A stretch of DNA of 25,223 bases from JBBIII01 sp037446575 (GTDB taxonomy: Bacteria > Bacteroidota > Ignavibacteria > UBA10030), in assembly GCA_037446575.1 (NCBI GenBank), contig JBBIII010000034.1, forward strand, positions 1-25,223. The letters run 5' to 3'. The notes under the pieces are model-generated. The model ran no database searches. It saw nothing but the letters and a program-made list of their open reading frames with translations, and was not told the DNA's origin. Shown piece after piece: positions 1-7,830 of the stretch (positions are counted from its first letter, which is position 1; every line of letters starts with the position of its first letter). A program made the translations under genes and the position numbers.

Positions 1-267
1 TGTGAAGTTAAGTTAATGGGTAAGGGCAATCCCGAGAGTGCAGACGCTGTAATTGCCCGTGATAGCAATGTCTTTGTTGCCGATAAACTTTCTGAATTAA
101 ACAAAGAACAACTTACCAGTCTAAATATTGAATGGGTTGAACTCAGAAATAATGTTGGTTTTAGAAGGTTCACAACCGTGCTCACAAATCTCGGAATTCC
201 ATTTAGTGATTTCACTGGCAACATCGAGACGAAACTACCACAAATCTTTAAAGAAATATTCCAATAG
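1..267 (+). CDS. C-terminal part of a probable type II restriction endonuclease (5' end outside the window)
   Basis: The frame is open from the first base (C-E-V-K-L-M-G-K...), so the methionine at base 16 is probably internal and the gene starts upstream. The visible 88 residues begin with a Glu-x-Lys (EVK) followed by a Gly/Asn/Pro-rich turn and ADAVIARDSN. An E-x-K at the end of a core strand is typical of the PD-(D/E)xK nuclease fold. From memory the segment resembles the C-terminus of CfrBI-type restriction endonucleases, which cut CCWWGG; I could not check this by search. No methyltransferase is visible, but it could lie upstream. The stop codon is 13 bases before an attC-like site, the usual geometry of an integron gene cassette. 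The coding call is fairly safe. The nuclease assignment is tentative. Confidence 0.6.
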   Translation, partial: CEVKLMGKGNPESADAVIARDSNVFVADKLSELNKEQLTSLNIEWVELRNNVGFRRFTTVLTNLGIPFSDFTGNIETKLPQIFKEIFQ

Positions 268-280
268 CAAAAGTTGCTGC

Positions 281-403
281 GCTTAACAAGCGTAACAACT
301 ACGTCTCATTTGATAATGAATATTGTGGCTCAACGCTTCCGCTCACTAAATTTGCTTTTTATGAGTTCGCTCCAGCGTTGCGTAGTTGCGCTAAACGTTA
401 ATC
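281..403 (+). repeat. attC-like recombination site (integron cassette end)
   Basis: The left end is GCTTAAC (281-287), matching the attC R'' consensus RYYYAAC. The right end is GTTAATC (397-403), one base off the R' consensus GTTRRRY. Between them, CAACTACG (296-303) pairs perfectly with CGTAGTTG (381-388). GCG (290-292) can pair with CGC (389-391), and CTCAT (305-309) with ATGAG (361-365). The arms are imperfect and carry unpaired bases, as attC sites do. The total of about 123 bases is in the range of long attC sites such as those of Vibrio. It starts 13 bases after the stop of the upstream gene. No integrase is visible. Confidence 0.5.
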
Positions 404-669
404 TATCGTTCACACCAGATTATTCAACACTTTATTACACTTGGGTCAATAACAGATATCCCACCCAAAATATCAGAAAAAGTAAAATAATTGTAGAATT
501 AAAAATTTTTATATCTAACCTTTTGCCACTAAGAAAATGAAAGTTTATATTATTAAAAGAGACTTCTGAAATATTAGTTCTCGCAACGACGCAACGAACG
601 CAATGTTATGTATTTAATCAGTTATCAGCTTTTTGAAATAATGTGCTAGTATAAAAGAATAAATAATTG

Positions 670-688
670 TTCCGAAGGAATGGATTCC
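670..688. promoter_or_regulatory. Interlocked palindromes upstream of dapL
   Basis: TTCC-GAA-GGAA (670-680) and GGAAT-GG-ATTCC (677-688) share the GGAA in the middle, giving alternating half sites about 65 bases before the dapL start. This could be an operator, an RNA leader structure or chance. I know of no regulator with exactly this site. Confidence 0.2.
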
Positions 689-751
689 CAAATTTTTCAG
701 ATGTCTCTAAAAGTAAAAGTGAATTGAGAAAAATGAAAGGTAAATACACTG

Positions 752-1984
752 ATGAATTTTTTTGATGATAAAATTTCGGAACGACTCGGCGGAATTAATT
801 TTGGTAAATCAACTCAAATCTATAAATTCGAGTTAATAAAACGCGCGAAGGCGGCGGCAAAAAAGGAACATCCCGATATTCCTTTAATTGATATGGGCGT
901 CGGCGAACCGGATTGGCAGGCAGATCAGATAGTTGTTGAATCGCTTTCGCAGGAAGCAGGCAAACCCGAAAACCGCTGGTATTCCGATAACGGCATACCG
1001 GAATTTCAGGATGCCGCGGCAAAATATTTAGAAAAAATTTATGGACTGAAAGGTATCAACCCATCGGAACATATCGTTCATGGAATCGGCTCTAAGCCAG
1101 TCCTTGCAATGCTTCCCATCTGTTTCATAAATCCGGGAGAAATCCTTCTAACAACAATTCCCGGATATCCGGTTTGCGCTACCTACGCTAAATATTTAGG
1201 CGGAGATGTTTATAATTTGCCGTTGTTAGAGTCAAATTCTTTTCTACCAGATTTAAAATCAATTCCTTCAGAAGTTTTAGAAAAAGCAAAAGCGCTCTAT
1301 TTGAATTATCCTAACAATCCTACCGGCGCTGGAGCAACGATAGAATTTTTCAAAGAGGTAGTTGATTTTGCGACTAAGCATGGGATTGTTGTAATTCATG
1401 ATGCCGCTTATGCATCTTTAGTTTATGATGGAAATAAACCGCTTAGCTTCCTTTCAGTTGACGGAGCAATGGATGTTGGAATTGAAGTCCACTCGTTATC
1501 TAAGGCATTTAATATGACCGGCTGGCGAATCGGTTTTGTCTGCGGAAATCCAAAAGCAGTTCATGCTTATGCTACTGTAAAAGACAATACAGATTCCGGA
1601 CAATTCAGAGCAATACAAAAAGCCGCTATAACTGCTTTAAACAATTTAGACATTACACAGAAAACGGTAGAGAAATATTCAAGAAGATTCGATTTACTCG
1701 TAAAAGCATTAAACGAGTTAGGATTCAATGCAAAGAAACCGAAAGGTTCTTTCTTCTGCTATGTTCAAGCTCCTAACGGAACTGAAAGCGGAATTGAATT
1801 TAATACTGCCTCCGAATTTTCCGACTATCTAATACGGCAATCCCTTATTTCAACGGTGCCTTGGGATGATGCGGGAAAATATATTCGGTTTTCGGTTACA
1901 TTTGAAGCTGATTCGGAAAAAAGAGAAATTGAAGTTATTGAAGAAATGAAAAAGAGAATGAAATTATTGAAGCTAAAATTTTGA
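752..1984 (+). CDS. dapL: LL-diaminopimelate aminotransferase
   Basis: This PLP-dependent class I/II aminotransferase converts tetrahydrodipicolinate plus glutamate directly to LL-diaminopimelate. It bypasses the acylated intermediates of the DapD/C/E route to lysine and peptidoglycan. The 410 residues match the family's usual length of about 400. Visible motifs are GVGEPDWQAD (49-58), YSDNGIPEF (77-85), YPNNPTGA (186-193), the HDAAYASLVYDG strand with the PLP-contacting Asp and Tyr (216-227), and SLSKAFNMTGWRIG (248-261) with Lys251 as the Schiff-base lysine. The RWYSDNGIPEF pattern is closest to the DapL2 subtype, from memory. The start at 752 is preceded by AAAGG eleven bases upstream. A dapF homologue follows after 70 bases on the same strand, consistent with a lysine/meso-DAP unit. 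Confidence 0.9.
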   Translation: MNFFDDKISERLGGINFGKSTQIYKFELIKRAKAAAKKEHPDIPLIDMGVGEPDWQADQIVVESLSQEAGKPENRWYSDNGIPEFQDAAAKYLEKIYGLKGINPSEHIVHGIGSKPVLAMLPICFINPGEILLTTIPGYPVCATYAKYLGGDVYNLPLLESNSFLPDLKSIPSEVLEKAKALYLNYPNNPTGAGATIEFFKEVVDFATKHGIVVIHDAAYASLVYDGNKPLSFLSVDGAMDVGIEVHSLSKAFNMTGWRIGFVCGNPKAVHAYATVKDNTDSGQFRAIQKAAITALNNLDITQKTVEKYSRRFDLLVKALNELGFNAKKPKGSFFCYVQAPNGTESGIEFNTASEFSDYLIRQSLISTVPWDDAGKYIRFSVTFEADSEKREIEVIEEMKKRMKLLKLKF

Positions 1985-2054
1985 TTTTGTTATTACAATT
2001 TTAAATTCAAAACAATTATTCTTCTAAATGTTCGCTGAATAGGAGCGATTTTAC

Positions 2055-2903
2055 ATGCATTATTACAAATATCATGGTCTGGGCAACGATTATATAGTAA
2101 TTGATCCGGCAAAAACAGACATCAAACTGACAACCGAAAACGTCAAGCTTATTTGCGATAGAAATTACGGCATTGGCTCAGATGGAATTCTTTATGGTCC
2201 AATTTTTATTGACAACCAAATTTGCCTCAAGATTTACAATCCGGATGGCAGTATAGCTGAAAAAAGCGGAAACGGTGTTCGGATTTTTTCTCGTTATCTA
2301 GTTGAATCAAAATATGTGAGCCAAAAAGATTTTTCTTTTAAAACCGATGGCGGCTTGGTGGATATTAGCATACTCAACGATGACGCATCATTGATTAAAG
2401 TGAATATGGGAAAATTTACTTTTCTCAGTTCAATAATTCCTGTAGCCGGCGCTAATAGAGAAGTAATAAATGAAGAAATGAATTTTGGCGGCAGAAATTA
2501 TCGAGTTACTTGCGTATCGGTCGGAAATCCGCATTGCGTAATTCCAATGAAAGAAATTTCAAAAGAACTTGCGCTCTCAGTTGGTCCGTTTGTCGAAAAT
2601 GATTCGGCGTTTCCTAATCGAATCAATGTTCAGTTTGTAAAAGTACTGGATAAAAATAATATTCAGATTGAAATTTGGGAAAGAGGCGCCGGATATACGC
2701 TTGCATCGGGTAGCAGTAGTTGTGCCGCCGCAATTGCATCGAACAAATTAGGTTTAGTCGACGACTCTATTACAGTACATATGCCCGGCGGAAAAATTAG
2801 TGTCGATATTAAAGAAGATACGGTATATATGACCGGACCAGTGGCAAGCGTAGCGGAAGGAAATTTTACGTCGGAATTTTTACTTTTTATCAAAAATTTA
2901 TAG
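2055..2903 (+). CDS. dapF: Diaminopimelate epimerase family protein with Ser/Ser active site
   Basis: The DapF fold is clear from the N-terminal MHYYKYHGLGNDY, NYGIGSDG (37-44), NPDGSIAEKSGNG (62-74), VGNPHC (156-161) and ERGAGYTLASGSSSCAAA (209-226). Canonical DapF uses two cysteines, in xCGNG and ACGxG, to invert LL-DAP to meso-DAP. Here both are serine: Ser71 in KSGNG and Ser218 in ASGSSS. A glycine after the second site is also serine (221). The codons are clean and the protein is full length (282 residues, family about 275). It sits 70 bases after dapL with AGGAG about ten bases before the ATG. It may be a slower DAP epimerase, an isomerase for another substrate, or a paralogue beside a canonical dapF elsewhere. 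The family call is firm and the exact reaction is not. Confidence 0.8.
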   Translation: MHYYKYHGLGNDYIVIDPAKTDIKLTTENVKLICDRNYGIGSDGILYGPIFIDNQICLKIYNPDGSIAEKSGNGVRIFSRYLVESKYVSQKDFSFKTDGGLVDISILNDDASLIKVNMGKFTFLSSIIPVAGANREVINEEMNFGGRNYRVTCVSVGNPHCVIPMKEISKELALSVGPFVENDSAFPNRINVQFVKVLDKNNIQIEIWERGAGYTLASGSSSCAAAIASNKLGLVDDSITVHMPGGKISVDIKEDTVYMTGPVASVAEGNFTSEFLLFIKNL

Positions 2904-2921
2904 CCAATCGAGTAAACATTC

Positions 2922-3269
2922 TTGTCTAATTTAAACAACAACCAAAAACTATTTCATATCAAATTAATTCACACTATTATTTGGTTTTTCTTCGTAAGTT
3001 TGATTAGTTATGTTGTGTATGGAGGAATTGCAAACAAGATAAACAATTTCACTTGGCTTGCCATAGCTCTTATTGCAGTGGAAGGATTGATTATATTGCT
3101 CAACAAAGGGAAATGTCCTTTAACTCCCATGGCCGCAAGATACACAGACAACAGAAAAGATAATTTCGATATTTTTTTACCGAACTGGCTTGCAAAATAT
3201 AATAAGTTGATATTCACGATTATTTTTTTCATCGGCTTTATTTTAATTATCTATAGAGTTGTCGGCTAA
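2922..3269 (+). CDS. Small polytopic membrane protein, DUF2784-like
   Basis: The 115 residues have hydrophobic stretches at about 14-33, 41-60 and 93-113, so three membrane helices are likely. Between the second and third lies GKCPLTPMAARYTDNR-KDNFDIFLPNWLAKYN. The CPLT motif after a helix recalls DUF2784 membrane proteins, a comparison from memory. No function is known to me. The only in-frame start after the stop at 2913-2915 is TTG at 2922, with a poor ribosome binding site. It begins 18 bases after dapF, so co-transcription is likely. That does not show a role in DAP metabolism. Confidence 0.65.
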   Translation: MSNLNNNQKLFHIKLIHTIIWFFFVSLISYVVYGGIANKINNFTWLAIALIAVEGLIILLNKGKCPLTPMAARYTDNRKDNFDIFLPNWLAKYNKLIFTIIFFIGFILIIYRVVG

Positions 3270-3342
3270 TTAATGTTATAAAACTCAAATTCACTTTGTG
3301 ATACTTTATGTTTTGGCAGTCAAATATTTTACTTAAGCAAGC

Positions 3343-3966
3343 ATGAATCAGTATATAGATCTTTCACAGCCAGTAACAGACAACCTGTTTGTTTATCAGG
3401 GCGATACACCGCCTCGACTTCAAAAAGTAAATAGTCTGGCAACTGATGGCTTTAACAACCACCAGATTACTTCTGGAATGCACGCGGGCACTCACATAGA
3501 TGGTCCGATGCATTTGACCGAATCGAATCAGTTTATCAATGAAATTCCGATTGAAAAATTTATCGGCAAGGGGGTTTTACTAAATGCCTCCGGCGAAAAT
3601 AATATAACCGAAAAGTCAGAATATGAGACAATTATTACACCTGAATGCATTGTGTTGATTTATACAAATCACGCCAAATTTTTTGGGACTCCGGAATATT
3701 ATAGCGATTATCCCGTATTAAGTGATGAACTTGCCGAGTTACTCGTTGAAAGAAAAATAAAAATGCTTTGTTTAGACTCTCCCTCGCCCGATAAGCATCC
3801 ATACACGATTCATAAACTACTACTCGCAAAAAACATATTGATTGCAGAGAATCTTACAAACATTGAAAAACTTTTAGGTGTTGCAGAATTTGAAGTCTAT
3901 GCGTTTCCTCTTAAAATCACCGCAGATAGCTCGCCTGCCAGAATTATCGCTAGAATAATCAGATAA
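3343..3966 (+). CDS. Cyclase-family metal-dependent hydrolase (kynurenine formamidase-like)
   Basis: The protein carries the cyclase/KynB signature HAGTHIDGPMH at residues 47-57, with His47, His51, Asp53 and His57 as likely metal ligands. The family hydrolyses amide or lactone bonds. Characterised members include bacterial N-formylkynurenine formamidase and isatin hydrolase. The start MNQYIDLSQPV and the segment LCLDSPSPDKHPYTIHKLLL (143-162) also fit the family, and 207 residues is the normal size. No tryptophan catabolism genes are nearby, so I do not assign kynB. It is the last plus-strand gene before a convergent lipoprotein gene, 73 bases after the membrane protein gene. A general cyclase-family hydrolase is the safe description. 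Confidence 0.8.
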   Translation: MNQYIDLSQPVTDNLFVYQGDTPPRLQKVNSLATDGFNNHQITSGMHAGTHIDGPMHLTESNQFINEIPIEKFIGKGVLLNASGENNITEKSEYETIITPECIVLIYTNHAKFFGTPEYYSDYPVLSDELAELLVERKIKMLCLDSPSPDKHPYTIHKLLLAKNILIAENLTNIEKLLGVAEFEVYAFPLKITADSSPARIIARIIR

Positions 3967-3981
3967 GTATATTAAAACCCG

Positions 3982-4548
3982 TTACTTTTTAATTTTAATT
4001 TTTGTGCTTTTTGTATAAGCCTTAAACTTCTCAACAAAATTAGAGGTTGCCGTAAAATTATTTTTCTGAATTTTTAATATTAGTTCTTTTGTCGGTAGCT
4101 GCCATTTTACATAAGCGCTGTCTTTTGTTCGTATTAGCTCTCCGTTGGTTGCTGTAACTGTTTCGTCATTTCCAAAACCAATACATAAAATATCATTCTT
4201 GATCAAATCACAAAACAGATTTCGAAAGTCAGAAAATAAAGCAACCTCCTTCCATTGCAATTTTCCCTTAACAATTTTCAGATCTCTTTCTTTGACGTAA
4301 ATTCCTTCTTTTACCTTTTCTAATAAATATTGATCATCCTTCCAATTACTAATAAGCTCATCGAAATCCTCTTGTTGTTTTACAGCATCCAATTGATTCG
4401 ATTGTATATTATATTTGATTGTTGTAATTGTGCCGCTATTATTATCGTCGTTTAAAACTATTTTATATTCGTCAATTTCGCTAATTAAGCAACCTGTTAC
4501 TACAATTGCAACGCAGATAGCCGGAAAAATTAGAAATACATTTTTCAT
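3982..4548 (-). CDS. Predicted lipoprotein of unknown function
   Basis: A hydrophobic N-terminus, FLIFPAICVAIVV, leads to the lipobox VTGC with Cys20 as the likely lipidated residue. Export by Sec and anchoring in an envelope membrane are therefore predicted. The mature part (about 169 residues) is polar with many Lys, Asp and Asn, and ends in a lysine-rich KSTKIKIKK tail. I recognise no domain. It lies 121 bases downstream of the M1 peptidase on the same strand and ends 15 bases from the convergent cyclase-family gene. The coding call rests on length, the lipoprotein signal and the normal amino-acid make-up. Confidence 0.7.
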   Translation of the reverse strand: MKNVFLIFPAICVAIVVTGCLISEIDEYKIVLNDDNNSGTITTIKYNIQSNQLDAVKQQEDFDELISNWKDDQYLLEKVKEGIYVKERDLKIVKGKLQWKEVALFSDFRNLFCDLIKNDILCIGFGNDETVTATNGELIRTKDSAYVKWQLPTKELILKIQKNNFTATSNFVEKFKAYTKSTKIKIKK

Positions 4549-4669
4549 TTTCCTATCTCCTAATTATTTGATAGAAGAACAAGAATTTTAGAGCTCACAA
4601 TTCTTTGGTATCAATCTACTTTATACTAAATCAAATATCAAGAACTTGGAGTAATTTGCAAGTCTATAT

Positions 4670-6616
4670 TTATCTTATTAACAGCATTTTCTTTTGAATA
4701 GAAATATTTCCGGCTATAAGTCGGTAAAAATATACTCCACTAGCGTTTTTTTTCGGAATCCATTGAACATCATAAAATCCGGCGGACTGTCTTGAATTGA
4801 CTAAAGTTTCAACCTCGCGCCCAAGCAAATCGAATATTATCAAAGCAACCTCTTCTCGTTTCGGCAATTTATATGTAATAGTCGTGCCATCGTTGAATGG
4901 ATTAGGGTAGTTTTGTTCTAATTGAAAAGCCAAGGGAAGCGAATCATTTTCTAGATAAGCATATTTCAAAATCCATTTTTCCGGATCAAGCAAAATCGAA
5001 TATGGTTTTTCCGTAAATTCGATAATAAATTTTTGGCGTTGAGCGTTGTTGAAAATTTTAACGATAGTATCTTTATTAGCCGATATGATTTTAATATCTA
5101 TTGGCATTGTGAAAAATGACGGATTGTTGTTTTTAGTCGTTTGTTCTATATCGATTATAATTAACTTTTTAGCATCGTTTGTCTCCCACTTCCATGAATA
5201 TTTATAAGCGGGATAATCTTCGCCATATATCCACTGCTGAAAAAAATATTGAAGATTTTTGCCGGAAACACTTTCACAAACAGATTGAAAATCGCCGGTA
5301 ACTGCTGTAGAATATTTCAATGATGGATGATTAGCGTATTCGTACATACATTTAAAAAATACGCTGTCGCCTAAAACATGTCTTAGCATATGTAGAATGC
5401 TTGCACCTTTTGCATAAATTCTTCGCGTATCGAAAAGATTTCGCGCGCTCGACATATCCGGAACGCCAATTATGCCTTTTGCAAGCGCCGCTTGTTCAAG
5501 CTGATCATTCATATATTGCCAATATGATTCGATGCCGTATTTCCGCTCTCGATACAGCGCGACGCTGTATTGAGCAAAACCTTCATTAAGCCAAAGATCA
5601 GCCCACGTACGGCAAGTAATCATATTGCCAAACCATTGATGCGCAAGTTCATGCGCGATTAGATCTTCGCCGAAACTTGTAGTCGATGTCATTGTTTGGT
5701 GTTCCATAGCGCCTCCTCTTCCGAATTGCGCGTGCCCATATTTTTCTTTTATGAAAGGATATAATCCGAACATTTCCGAAAATATTTTTAATGCGTCAAT
5801 TGTTACAGGAAGCTTAGTGATAGCGTCATTATAACTTTCGGGCAAAACATAATTCAAAACTTCCATCGAATCTGTGTCCGAATGCTTGAACCAATTAGAA
5901 AATTGCATATAATTCGTAACGGCAATAGAGATTAAATACGAAGCAATCGGATATCTTTCACTCCAATGATATGTAATTGTTCCATCGTTATTATTAATAA
6001 CAGATTTCAAAATTCCCTGCGAACCAACTTTGAATGCAGAATCGCATGTTACTATTATATCTGCCGAGTCTGCTTTATCGCTTGGATCGTCTTTACAGGG
6101 CCACCAATCTTTTGCGCCATACGGCTGACTCAAAGAATACACCCATGGAATTCCATTATGTGTGTCAAAAATAAAACTGCCGAAGCCAGTTGGAATCGGA
6201 AGCCCTTGATAAAATATTTCAACAGAGATTATTTCGCCGTTGACATAAGAACGGTCGAGCATAATTTCAAACCAACTGCTATGTTGAATAAATGAAACAA
6301 TCCTGCCGGCTAATAATATGGAATCAATTTTCATTCTATCAATAAGATCAAGGGCAAGAGAATTTGTATTTATAGATTTACAGACACCGGCTATAGTTAC
6401 TTTTCCTTGTAGATAATTTGATTGAGTTAATACGTTTAGCTCGAGCCGATAATACTTTATGTCGAACCACGGACTTGCGTTCGAGCCAATTAAAAACTGT
6501 TGTCGTGTATAGTTTTGAAATAAATTTGCTACATCACCATTTTTATTGAACGGCAACTGTGCAAATGTTTTTATGAAACTGATAAAAAGAATCGTTATCA
6601 GAAATCTCGTTTTCAT
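4670..6616 (-). CDS. Secreted M1 family aminopeptidase-like metallopeptidase with T9SS sorting domain
   Basis: A signal peptide (residues 1-19, ending TFAQ) is followed by an M1-type N-terminal beta domain. The catalytic domain has GGAMEH (301-306), close to the GAMEN exopeptidase motif but with His last. The zinc site is HELAHQW (322-328) with the third ligand Glu345 in LNEGFAQY. Residues from about 566 form a type IX secretion C-terminal domain. It starts FQLEQNYPNPFN, continues with FDLLGREVETLV and GVYFYRL, and ends KKMLLIR. The protein is therefore probably exported through Sec and T9SS and released or anchored at the surface, where it would trim peptides. The 648 residues are short for M1 because the ERAP-like C-terminal helical domain is missing, as in many bacterial secreted members. 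A lipoprotein gene follows on the same strand. Confidence 0.88.
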   Translation of the reverse strand: MKTRFLITILFISFIKTFAQLPFNKNGDVANLFQNYTRQQFLIGSNASPWFDIKYYRLELNVLTQSNYLQGKVTIAGVCKSINTNSLALDLIDRMKIDSILLAGRIVSFIQHSSWFEIMLDRSYVNGEIISVEIFYQGLPIPTGFGSFIFDTHNGIPWVYSLSQPYGAKDWWPCKDDPSDKADSADIIVTCDSAFKVGSQGILKSVINNNDGTITYHWSERYPIASYLISIAVTNYMQFSNWFKHSDTDSMEVLNYVLPESYNDAITKLPVTIDALKIFSEMFGLYPFIKEKYGHAQFGRGGAMEHQTMTSTTSFGEDLIAHELAHQWFGNMITCRTWADLWLNEGFAQYSVALYRERKYGIESYWQYMNDQLEQAALAKGIIGVPDMSSARNLFDTRRIYAKGASILHMLRHVLGDSVFFKCMYEYANHPSLKYSTAVTGDFQSVCESVSGKNLQYFFQQWIYGEDYPAYKYSWKWETNDAKKLIIIDIEQTTKNNNPSFFTMPIDIKIISANKDTIVKIFNNAQRQKFIIEFTEKPYSILLDPEKWILKYAYLENDSLPLAFQLEQNYPNPFNDGTTITYKLPKREEVALIIFDLLGREVETLVNSRQSAGFYDVQWIPKKNASGVYFYRLIAGNISIQKKMLLIR

Positions 6617-6788
6617 TCTACAAATCTGTCAATATTTTTATTAAAAAATCAAACTTAATAGCTAATAGGTATAGCTTAAGTTGCAGAGCAAATAATCTAT
6701 ATTTTCAAATCCGCTTAATATAAAATTAAAAGAATTTTGAATTATGATAATTTATAAATTCGCCTTAAAGTATAGTTGCTTTTATCCT

Positions 6789-7679
6789 CTATTCAATAAC
6801 TCCGACTACCGATTGCGAACGATAAGCCACATAACTTTCTACAGCAAAAATAATTAATGCAATCCACACGATTCCATAACCGATGAAATGTGTGAACGTA
6901 AATGATTCTTTGTATATAAAAACTCCGACAAGAAATTGCATTGTTGGGGCAATATATTGCAAAATACCGATAAGCGAGAGCGGAATTCTTTGAGTTGCAG
7001 AAGCAAACAGCAAAAGTGGAACAGTAGTTACTGTCCCAGCGCCTATAAGTAGTATATGAGAAAACAAATCTATATGAAAGAATGCTCCTCGATCAATTGA
7101 ATCTGAATAAATCAAAAACATCACTGCGGGTAACAGTAATATTCCGGTTTCTAATGTCAATCCATTGATAGAACCAAGCGGCGCTTTTTTCTTTACAAGT
7201 CCATACAACCCAAATGAAAAAGCAAGAGTCAATGCAATCCACGGAAGTGAACCATAAACATATGTGAGAAATAGAACTCCGGTTGCGGCTAAACCTATTG
7301 GGAGCCACTGCCAAATTCGGAGTCGTTCACGCAAAAAAATAACTCCAAGCGATACACTGAAAAGCGGATTAATGAAATAGCCCAAACTTGTTTCAATAAT
7401 AAAACCGGCATTAACAGCCCAGACAAAAGTAAGCCAGTTAACACCTATTAAAATTGCAGCTCCTGAATAAATTAGTAAAACACGCTTGTTGAAAACAGAA
7501 GAGCAAAATTCCTTCCATCGCCTAAGCAAAATAATTACGAAAAGCAGTGTAAAAAAAGACCAAGTTATTCTATGACTCAAAAGTTGCAAGACAGGAACTT
7601 GTTGAAGCCATTTCCAATAAATCGGAAATAATCCCCACGCTCCGTAAGCTCCAACCGCATACCAAATTCCTTTTTTCAT
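6789..7679 (-). CDS. rarD: RarD-type EamA family transporter
   Basis: The 296-residue protein is almost entirely hydrophobic with about ten helices, the standard EamA/DMT layout. The opening (KGIWYAVGAYGAWGLFPIYW at residues 3-22), followed by LLSHRITWSFFTLL, is characteristic of RarD, the subfamily named after the E. coli chloramphenicol-sensitivity protein. Two EamA repeats are present, the second beginning near residue 150. The substrate is not known for most members. It lies 151 bases downstream of the LysE-family gene, on the same strand. The spacer carries dispersed repeats, so a shared transcript is uncertain. Confidence 0.85.
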   Translation of the reverse strand: MKKGIWYAVGAYGAWGLFPIYWKWLQQVPVLQLLSHRITWSFFTLLFVIILLRRWKEFCSSVFNKRVLLIYSGAAILIGVNWLTFVWAVNAGFIIETSLGYFINPLFSVSLGVIFLRERLRIWQWLPIGLAATGVLFLTYVYGSLPWIALTLAFSFGLYGLVKKKAPLGSINGLTLETGILLLPAVMFLIYSDSIDRGAFFHIDLFSHILLIGAGTVTTVPLLLFASATQRIPLSLIGILQYIAPTMQFLVGVFIYKESFTFTHFIGYGIVWIALIIFAVESYVAYRSQSVVGVIE

Positions 7680-7695
7680 AAAAACCTTTTTAGAA

Positions 7696-7735
7696 TAGAA
7701 CGCTGATGACTCGAAAAAACAAAGATCTGTGAATA
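7696..7735 (+). repeat. Dispersed intergenic repeat, copy A (degenerate)
   Basis: TAGAACGCTGATGACTC begins the copy, followed by an AC/AT-rich body with GATCTGTGAAT. It shares the core GAAC-[AG]-CTGA-[CT]-[GT]-AC with copy B at 7774 and the inverted copy C at 8578-8625. Elements of this form recur in intergenic DNA of related genomes, from memory. Confidence 0.45.
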
Positions 7736-7773
7736 TTTGTTTATTCTGTGTGTTCGGTGTTCAAACCAAAAGA

Positions 7774-7817
7774 TAGAACACTGACGACACAGAAAATACA
7801 TGATTATCGCAGATCAC
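7774..7817 (+). repeat. Dispersed intergenic repeat, copy B (degenerate)
   Basis: TAGAACACTGACGACACAG begins the copy and CGCAGATCAC ends it. It has the same orientation as copy A, 78 bases away, and lies between the LysE-family and rarD genes. Confidence 0.45.
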
Positions 7818-7830
7818 TACATCCAATGTT

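Larger units (their letters stand above)
268..751. other. 484-base intergenic region with an attC-like fold
   Basis: No credible gene is visible. A short open frame at 274-540 runs straight through the attC-like inverted repeat and has a composition unlike the neighbouring proteins, so I do not call it. The first 140 bases hold the attC-like structure. Bases 404-660 are AT-rich with no recognisable RNA gene. A sequence at 605-611 (GTTATGT) looks like the end of another attC, but I could not find a matching left arm. Two interlocked palindromes at 670-688 and a weak AAAGG at 736-740 precede dapL. Confidence 0.6.

Noticed and set aside
274..540. Open frame of 88 codons after the restriction gene
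   Set aside because: It passes through the attC-like inverted repeat, has no ribosome binding site and looks like non-coding translation.
513..611. Second attC-like site (ATCTAAC ... GTTATGT)
   Set aside because: The end motifs are partial and I find no pairing inner arms, so it is not better than chance.
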